Shown: one piece after another, positions 58,101-64,000 of the stretch
How positions within the stretch are numbered: position 1 is the first letter of the stretch
Layout: every line of letters starts with the position of its first letter
Origin: Tetradesmus obliquus
Lineage: Eukaryota > Chlorophyta > Chlorophyceae > Sphaeropleales > Scenedesmaceae
DNA: 64,000 nt
Direction: 5' to 3'
NCBI GenBank assembly: GCA_030272155.1
Contig: CP126204.1
Span: 744,001 to 808,000, forward strand
Program-made: the position numbers and the translations under genes
Notes under the pieces: model-generated
The model's input: only the letters and a program-made list of their open reading frames with translations
What the model was told of the DNA's origin: nothing
Database searches by the model: none

Positions 58101-59859
58101 GACTGCTGACTGATCAGCTGGAAATCCTGGTGCTGCTGCGCACCTTGATCCCGAACCTGCAGGGCAACAGAATGCCGCAGCAAGGAAACGTCATGAGACC
58201 ATCACAGATAGCACGGAATGACAGCGCTGCGCACTAAGCAGCCTGAACTTGATGATGTGTGCAGCTGTTTGATGCACAGCTGCTGCCCCGTTTGGCACGC
58301 GCTGTCATTGCTTGCAAGGTGGCAGAGCACCTGCAACAAAATAACCCATGCAAGCCGGGTGCTGCTGCCACCGATACACCATGCGGTTGCACTTGGCTGC
58401 TGCTGCTGTTGTCTGAGCTGCTTCGAGCATCTGCGCCGCCACCGCTGCTCATACTGCTGCTACGCTGCTTTCAAGCTTGGCAGCTCACTTGGCTGCTGTC
58501 ACAGCTGCTGCAGTCACCTTTGCCGCTGCCTCTGCTGCTGGCACCACTGCTGCTGCTGCTGCTAACGCTGCTGCCACTACCGCTGCCTTACTCGCTGCTT
58601 ACATGCTCATCAGCTCATTTGACTGCGCGCAGCTGCCTCTGCTGCTGCTGCTGCTGCTACTGCGCTGCTTGAGGCCAAAAGCTCACTTGGCTGCGCGCAG
58701 CTGCGCGCGCTCCGCATCACTCAGCGCCTTCACGCCGACTATGTTGGCCTTCTTTTCCTCAACCTGCGGAGGCACAGCAGCAAAGACACAAGCAGCAATG
58801 ACACAAGCAGCAATGACGCAAGCAGCGATGACACAAGCAGCAACAGCACTGCAGGGCAGGTGTCATGCTGACTATGTTGGCCGTCTTCTCCTCGACCTGC
58901 GCAGGCACAGCAGCAATGACACAAGCAGCAATGGCATAAGCAGCAATAACACTGCGGGCAGTTGTCGTGTTGAATGTGCCTGCTTTCTTTTCCGCGACCT
59001 GTGTAGGCGCAGCTTATGCAGCACATGCATGTGTTGTTGCAGTGATCAAGCAGCAACATGCTTGCAGAGCCGTCATCCGTGCCTGTCGGTACGCGGGAGG
59101 CCGCAGCGTGCATGCAGCTTACTGCTCTGGAAAGCAGCTCTACAATGTTGTGTGTGCCAGCCTGCAGTGCTTGGATGCCAACACTCGCAGGTGAGTGTGC
59201 ACATGCGCCTGGCTGCACATGTGCTGCTGATGCACACGCGCGTGCACAAGCCTGAACTATGTGTGGAGGGCTGATACCAGCAAACTGCCTGATCACTCCC
59301 TGAGCTGAGGAATCAACTTTTATATGCAGTTGCTGATGCGCAGCATGCGCAACCAAGGCTTTCCCCTCTGTGAGTAGTGTGCTGCTGTAGTATCAGAGGC
59401 ATGCTGCGCAACTGCTGTACTGCTGGAAGCCTTCAGCGCAAGGTGCAGTGCCACCATTGGCTCCCGACAGTTACTACTTGCGTGTATATGCGGTCAGCAC
59501 TCGCCTTCTTGCCTTCCAGAGCGAACACGATTGAAGCGTGCTTGCCTGAGGCAGCTGCTGCGTCTGCTCCAGCAGCAGGCGCTGCTGCCTCCTCTGCTGC
59601 CGGCTCCTCAAGCTCATCTTCTAGCCCGGCATCATCGGCTGCTGCTGGGTCTGCTGACACAGCAAGGATGGCAGCTACGAGTTCATCCTTCTTGCCCGTT
59701 GCTGCAGCTCCCAACTCCTTTGCTATCTCCTTGAGATCCTAAAAATACGCAAGACTAAGATCAGATGCGATCGTGCGTTCCGGGCTGCCGGTGACAGGGA
59801 AGCAGCAGCAGGCGCACTTTCACTGTCTTGGCCTTCAGCTCCGCTTCTGTGTACACCAT
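55169..59859 (-). CDS. SAP-domain mRNA-export protein, Tho1/SARNP/MOS11-like
   Basis: Exons (transcript order): 59859-59818, 59738-59505, 58763-58687, 58156-58144, 57690-57607, 57274-57152, 56306-56240, 55643-55540, 55204-55169 (TGA). The product has 259 residues, with all junctions in phase. The family binds nucleic acid through an N-terminal SAP domain and works with the TREX/UAP56 mRNA-export machinery in the nucleus. The SAP helices are seen in residues 2-40 (YTEAELKAKTVK, DLKEIAKELG...GKKDELVAAIL), followed by an acidic Ala/Glu linker. The later part repeats the basic (A/K)xRFGxP-type motif of the family: AAKFGIK, EKKFGKPL, RAAKFGKPI, ARLERFAKEKK. Exon 4 is a 13-base microexon supplying KFGIK. 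Exon 2 seems to end at a GC donor (AAG then GCGAGT), the only choice found that keeps frame. A Lys-rich coil (EKLRKQLEAQKEKQRLALDK) is in exon 6. Confidence 0.82.
55740..55866 (-). repeat. Two echoes of the 5' edge of exon 8 of the Tho1-like gene
   Basis: The CCTGCAG acceptor and the stretch encoding GKDPKDPELL recur at about 55742-55780 (with changes giving GRDAKDSSC-like) and 55832-55865. They sit upstream of exon 8 in the transcript. Confidence 0.85.
56430..56475 (-). repeat. Echo of the 5' edge of exon 7 of the Tho1-like gene
   Basis: Repeats the CCGCAG acceptor and the stretch encoding VE(L/V)TDPD upstream of exon 7. Confidence 0.82.
56725..57095 (-). repeat. Tandem intronic duplications with two echoes of the exon 6 3' edge
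   Basis: The stretch encoding QKEKQRLALDK plus donor recurs at about 56930-56975 and 57035-57085. Further downstream in the intron, the word GGCAGGTCAAGCAGCTGTCTG occurs twice (56731 and 56838). Period about 105. Confidence 0.9.
57385..57430 (-). repeat. Echo of the 5' edge of exon 6 of the Tho1-like gene
   Basis: Repeats the TGCAG acceptor and the stretch encoding VKVLERGIKYGT upstream of exon 6. Confidence 0.92.
58865..59012 (-). repeat. Two echoes of the 5' edge of exon 3 of the Tho1-like gene
   Basis: The acceptor and the stretch encoding VEEKKANIV recur at about 58870-58902 (VEEKTANIV) and 58972-59005 (diverged), separated by ACACAAGCAGCAATG-type microrepeats. Confidence 0.88.
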
Positions 59860-60887
59860 GATGATAAATCCGGTCGTGGTGACCACTATTAAGCGTTTGA
59901 CAGCGACAGACAAGCAGCCGGGACTCTGGTGTCGGTAGCTGGAAGTTCAACTGTATGCCAACAACAGCAAGTTTGCTACAAGAAGCCTGCAGCTTACACA
60001 CGTCCTGTCTTACTGCTTTGACATCAACGTCACATACGTTTTGCAGACAATGTGCTGTCACGGCACTGCCTGCCAAAGGCTGTCTCTGTCATTTGCAAGA
60101 ACCCTGTTGCTGCCACTAAACACTTGCTGTTCTGCTGCAGTCTGAATCAGCTTTCTGGTATTGTTGCTGAATTCCCTGACCCAGGTCTCTGTCTGCGATG
60201 CATGCCACAAGGTGCAACCCAGTGGCGCAAGGCTAGGTGAGACATGTACAAGACACCCAACCTCTGTGGGTACCACAGGTCAGCATCAGTAGCAGTACAA
60301 TACGGTTACTCCTCTGCTATGCTATGCACCAAGGGCTGCAGTCAACTGCCGGCCACCCAAAACTGTAGCTCAGTCACAGTGCTGCACCGCCGCGCTGTGA
60401 CACCTCTCCACAACCTGGCAACTCTGAGTCGGGAGTCCTGAAGTTGCCCAGCCATGGAAGCATAGAAGCAGTCTGCACAAGATGTATGATCAAGAGCACT
60501 TGCAACTTGCTCCGGTGACTGGCACGGCAACACCTGAAGCTGGCCATGGAAGCACTGCACAGATACTGGCTGACCAGCAGGTAGCATGTTGCAGCTCAGA
60601 GCTGCGCTCAGACAGTAACTCGACAGAATTTTACCCCGTTCCACACACTCAGCCACAGAGCGCCACATGCACAGGAAATGCATTTCTGCACACAGCATTA
60701 GACAGAGTGGTTTTAGGTTGGAAGGTCTTACTGCTAGCTCTGATCAAGTGAGCCAGCGACGCTGCCAAAGATGGAAGTGAATGCAAGGAAGCAAAGGCAT
60801 GCAAGACAAGTGCATGCAGCGCCCAGCATGCAGCAGCAAGGGACCATGACAGCATGATGTGCTGCTGAAATAAATGATCCAGGGTAT
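59860..60887. promoter_or_regulatory. Divergent region between the Tho1-like gene and the MYND gene
   Basis: About 1 kb between a minus-strand start and the first supported plus-strand exon. It must contain the Tho1-like promoter and either the MYND promoter or undetected upstream MYND exons. There is no CAG/CTG run and no echo. Confidence 0.4.
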
Positions 60888-61244
60888 ATGCAAGCACTCC
60901 AGAAGCTGCAGATCAGCTGGGCTGCGATGCAAGCTTCGGCTCAGCAGCTGGCGGCAGACGGCGAGGATGCTCATCCGGCAGCCTGTCCTGCTGCTCAAGT
61001 GGGGCAGCATTATCAAGCTGCTGTAAAGTTGTGCAGGGCGCTGGCAGCAGCAGCACCAGTGCCTGCGCTGTGCAACAATCCCGGCTGTGAGAACCTGGCT
61101 GGAGTGAGCGAGGCAGCAGCTGCAAGCAAGGCGTGTGCTGGCTGCCGCTGCCGTTATTGCAGCGCTGCCTGCCAGACCGCCGACTGGAAGCGGCACAAGC
61201 ATGCATGCCGGCGCATGGCTGCTGCTGGTGTGACCTGTGGTTGA
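60888..61244 (+). CDS. MYND zinc-finger protein (single exon or last exon)
   Basis: A 118-residue open frame with TGA at 61242-61244. The C-terminal half has the MYND pattern: CNNPGCENL, then a Ser/Ala loop, CAGCRCRYCSAACQTADWKRHKHAC. This supplies the Cys/His ligands of two zinc sites. MYND domains bind short proline-containing peptides; in green algae many proteins carry one at the C terminus. The first 50 residues are helical and Ala/Gln-rich. Because such proteins are usually longer, this may be the last exon of a larger gene, for which I found no upstream exon. A TGTAA word at 61317-61321, 73 bases after the stop, is a good candidate polyadenylation signal. Confidence 0.75.
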   Translation: MQALQKLQISWAAMQASAQQLAADGEDAHPAACPAAQVGQHYQAAVKLCRALAAAAPVPALCNNPGCENLAGVSEAAAASKACAGCRCRYCSAACQTADWKRHKHACRRMAAAGVTCG

Positions 61245-61316
61245 GTCTGTGCATTACATTGCTGTGGTCGCCTGCAAGGGCTTTTGCAGCTGTCCATCTG
61301 TGTGAGCCCATTTGTC

Positions 61317-61321
61317 TGTAA
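61317..61321 (+). terminator. Candidate TGTAA polyadenylation signal of the MYND gene
   Basis: TGTAA is the usual green-algal poly(A) signal, and here it follows the stop codon by 73 bases. Confidence 0.55.
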
Positions 61322-62573
61322 CATGGCTTGCGGGTGCGCTGAAGGCATCATGGCTAGATCAGTTTGCTCAGTAGATGTTGTGCAAAATCCACAGGCTGCT
61401 TGGACTGTGCCACCGTGGACACCCCAAACGTGACATTTACACGCCAGGGATGGTGACATGCCAACAGGCGCCTCATGTGGCCTGTGGGCTGGGGGTACGT
61501 TGCCGCGTTGCCAGTTTGCATCGCCCCCTTGAACGTGTAAGGAAGCATGCAGTTAACTGCCCATTGCCTCAACCACACTACAGCCATGCTTTATGAGAGC
61601 ATACAAAACACGGAGGACTCGGCTGGGTTTGCAGCAGCAGCAACTGAAACAGTAAGTATGCAACCACTGAACATGTCACCCCCGCCGCATCTGCAGGCCA
61701 AATGGTAGGCCCTTGCATCAGTGGGCTGAGACCAAACATTGCATTACATACAGTTTACAGAATGGTGTTCACTAGATCTGCCTGAACAGACAAAAACACG
61801 GATGACACAGTGCAGCATCAGCAGTATGCTGCTGGATAGTGCGGCACAAAAGCAGCCGTACGTCCCGCAGCGCTGTGCAGCTAGTGCCACTAGTAGGCTA
61901 CTAGCCAGTAGCACCCAAAGATGAACGTAGCACATCTATGACAGTATTGCTGCCTCCGAAGCAGGACCGAGTCGGTCCCGGTTACCAAGTTTTGTGGTTG
62001 ACATGCCAGGTGCCTGAGCACCACCCAGCACATAAAATGTGCCTGCATAAGCCGTCAGCCGCTGCTAGTGGCCTGCTTAAAATGAGACTACACATGACTC
62101 CTATCCCGTGTGCTGCATGTAACACAACATGCTACACCTCGATTGCTTCAAACAGGCCACCCCTTGCACAAGCACCTCAAACATACCTCAAGTTGCTCAC
62201 TCAGGCTGAAGCGCATTGTGCCTTAATGCAGCAAACGTACAAAGGTGTGCCCCTGGCAAGCAAATTTGCCCGGCAGCAACTGCGAAAGCCTTTCTGCCTT
62301 ATTGTGTGGTGTATTACTAATCACAGTGGCATTGGAACACATTTTGGCTGAGATAGATTCAGATACACCCAGCACTGGCCAGGATGTATAGACAGGCTCA
62401 AAGATACAGAGGATTGCAGCATACACATACAGATCATGCACAATCAAACGTGCCATAAGCTTGAACACTGAGCTGCTGTGATGCTGCATGCACAGGGATG
62501 CAACACTTCCACAGGATGAAATGACTGAGATGAAGAAATGAAACAGACTGCTGCAGCGCTGCCCTCGTGCATC
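61322..62573. other. Convergent intergenic region, no gene seen
   Basis: It lies between the 3' ends of the MYND gene (plus) and the kinase gene (minus). Only short, compositionally random open frames occur on both strands, and I see nothing else of note. Confidence 0.5.
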
Positions 62574-64000
62574 TCAGAAAGACAGCTGCTCAGTGGACAA
62601 ACCATGCTCCTGCAGCTGCTGCTTGCCGCTTGCGGTCCCAGCAAGCAGCACCTGCACCTCAACACAAGCAACCTCTTCCTCTTTGGCGGCTCCAGCAACC
62701 TGCTCATCAGGCTGCTGCTCATCCTCTGTATGTCGCTCATCATCCAAATCAGAATGCAGAATGCAGCTAGCACCAGCGCTGTCTGCAACAGCAGCACCAG
62801 CTGCAGGCCTGTCCTTAGCCAGCCTGCTGCCACTCCTGCTGACAACTCCTGCCAGCACTGCTTCAGCTGCCTGCCCAGCTGCGACAGCTGCTGCCTGCTC
62901 TGCTGCTGCCTGGTTCTGTTCAGCCTGCCCGTCCTCTTCCTGGTGCGCCTGCAGCAGCTGCTGCTGCATTGGTGGGAAGTACCAGCTGCTCTTGAGCCGC
63001 GAGCCAATGCGGCCCAGCACAAGCTCCTGCAAGCGGCAACACCCAACACACTGTGTCACAGCTGTGTTTGTCACATACACACAGACGCTGATGCAGCAGG
63101 CACGTGCATGAGGCAAATCATCAGCTGATGCACACAGTACATCTAGCTACCACGCAGGCTGCTCAAACTCCTTCTCTGCCATCGGGGTTGCATCAAAGCA
63201 TAAGCCGAACCAAGCGCGGCCCCACCCGCACCTGCAAGCCCAGCGCAGACTTTCGCCGCAGCATCCCTCCCAGCAGCTGCGGCTGCACCAGCCCACTGGC
63301 AGCCCTGCTGCCCACGCCATCTAGCGCTGCATCTGCGTCCTGCGCTGCCGCCCTGCCGTGTTCACACTGAACTTCAAGGCCAGCCAGGAAGTGCTCCACC
63401 AGGAACTCTGGCTCCCGCGCCATCCTGAAGAAGCGGAAGCCCAGCAGCTCAGCTGCGGAGGGCCGCTGGCTGGGGTCCTTGCACAGGCAGGCATCCACCA
63501 CCTCCTTGAAGCACTGCAGCGACACAGCACACACAGAGAAAGGGCAGCAGTGATCAGTATCGTCTCATAAGTTCCATGTCATTGTGCTGGACCATTTGCT
63601 GGACTACAGGCAGGCATCCACCACCTCCTTGAAGCACTGCAGCGACACAGGAGCACGTTGGCAGTGGTGGCAGCGATGAAAAGTCGGCAAAGCCAGTCAT
63701 GCGGCACTAATCTAGGATTTGAGTGTGGGCTGGTTCTTGCAAAGCTCCATGTTAACATGCGCTTCGAGCAGCACAGCAGAGTTCACACGGTGCTGGCCGA
63801 AGAACTCATTGGTTTTAAAGAGTGTCCTGCAAAGTTCATGGTCAGCAGCAGTGGTGTGTCACGCAGTTGAACTGGGGGATACTAGAGTACTGCACAGCAG
63901 CAACTTGATAGTCACCTTTGAGAAGTGCTCGTCCAGGCTGGGTGGCGGGTTGTTGATGGTGTCCATCAGCACCCGCATGGGGTGGGCGCGCGACAGCGGC
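62574..64000 (-). CDS. STE20/GCK-type protein kinase, C-terminal part (cut by window edge)
   Basis: Exons (transcript order): 64000-63916 (starts outside), 63513-63232, 63026-62574 (stop), junctions in phase 0. The first visible exon reads HPMRVLMDTINNPPPSLDEHFSK. The next reads CFKEVVDACLCKDPSQRPSAAELLGFRFF, the C-lobe end with the invariant Arg of subdomain XI, then REPEFLVEHFLAGLE. The order and spacing match the OSR1/SPAK/FRAY-like branch of germinal-centre kinases, including the plant BLUS1 group, which phosphorylate Ser/Thr of target proteins. The last exon is a Q/A/E-rich tail of about 150 residues starting ELVLGRIGSRLKSSWYF. The ATP site, catalytic loop and DFG lie outside, so activity cannot be judged. 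Confidence 0.8.
63598..63652 (-). repeat. Echo of the 5' edge of the kinase exon 63513-63232
   Basis: The acceptor and the stretch encoding CFKEVVDACL recur exactly (GGCAGGCATCCACCACCTCC then TTGAAGCACTGCAGCGACAC), upstream of the true exon. Confidence 0.95.

Overview
The window looks like nuclear DNA of a green alga, most likely a chlorophycean (Scenedesmus-type algae are my best guess, from memory only). The reasons are intron-dense genes with GT-AG introns, moderately GC-rich sequence, very many CAG/CTG trinucleotide runs, green-algal TGTAA polyadenylation-type signals, and proteins that match plant and algal families. No bacterial-type operons, tRNA, rRNA or CRISPR arrays were seen.

Layout. 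1-3605 (minus): N-terminal part of a RecQ-family DNA helicase with a UBA-like N terminus, running off the left edge. 4383-10775 (plus, divergent): complete 13-exon gene for DNA polymerase epsilon subunit B (POLE2/DPB2). 11117-13934 (plus): 7-exon gene for a 230-residue protein of unknown function that resembles a plant family. 13935-18499: about 4.5 kb with no recognisable gene. 18500-20154 (minus): gene of unknown function, 5' end uncertain. 20895-21386 (plus): last exon of an unknown low-complexity protein. 22927-53401 (minus): RAD50, the ATPase of the MRE11-RAD50-NBS1 break-repair complex, in 31 exons; 4,017 coding bases are spread over 30.5 kb and all 30 junctions keep frame. 55169-59859 (minus): 9-exon SAP-domain Tho1/SARNP/MOS11-like mRNA-export protein, with a 13-base microexon. 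60888-61244 (plus): MYND zinc-finger protein or C-terminal exon. 62574-64000 (minus): C-terminal part of a STE20/GCK-type protein kinase, running off the right edge.

The striking feature is structural. Almost every intron of RAD50, and several introns of the other genes, carries one to six partial copies of the neighbouring exon edge together with its splice site. I call these exon echoes. Copies of an exon's 5' edge (with acceptor) lie in the upstream intron, and copies of its 3' edge (with donor) lie in the downstream intron. This is what repeated tandem duplication of 100-260-base segments spanning exon-intron borders would leave behind. I count about 65 echoes in RAD50 alone. RAD50 introns also hold two satellites near nucleosome length (174 and about 183 bases, nested in one 6.7-kb intron), a third satellite of about 170 bases built from a 9-base word, an 11-base VNTR, and an AT-rich island containing an 18-base G run.

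Three of the genes act on chromosomal DNA (RecQ helicase, polymerase epsilon subunit B, RAD50), but the window does not show whether that clustering matters. All gene models were built by eye from splice signals, phase agreement and family motifs; no alignment or transcript data were available.
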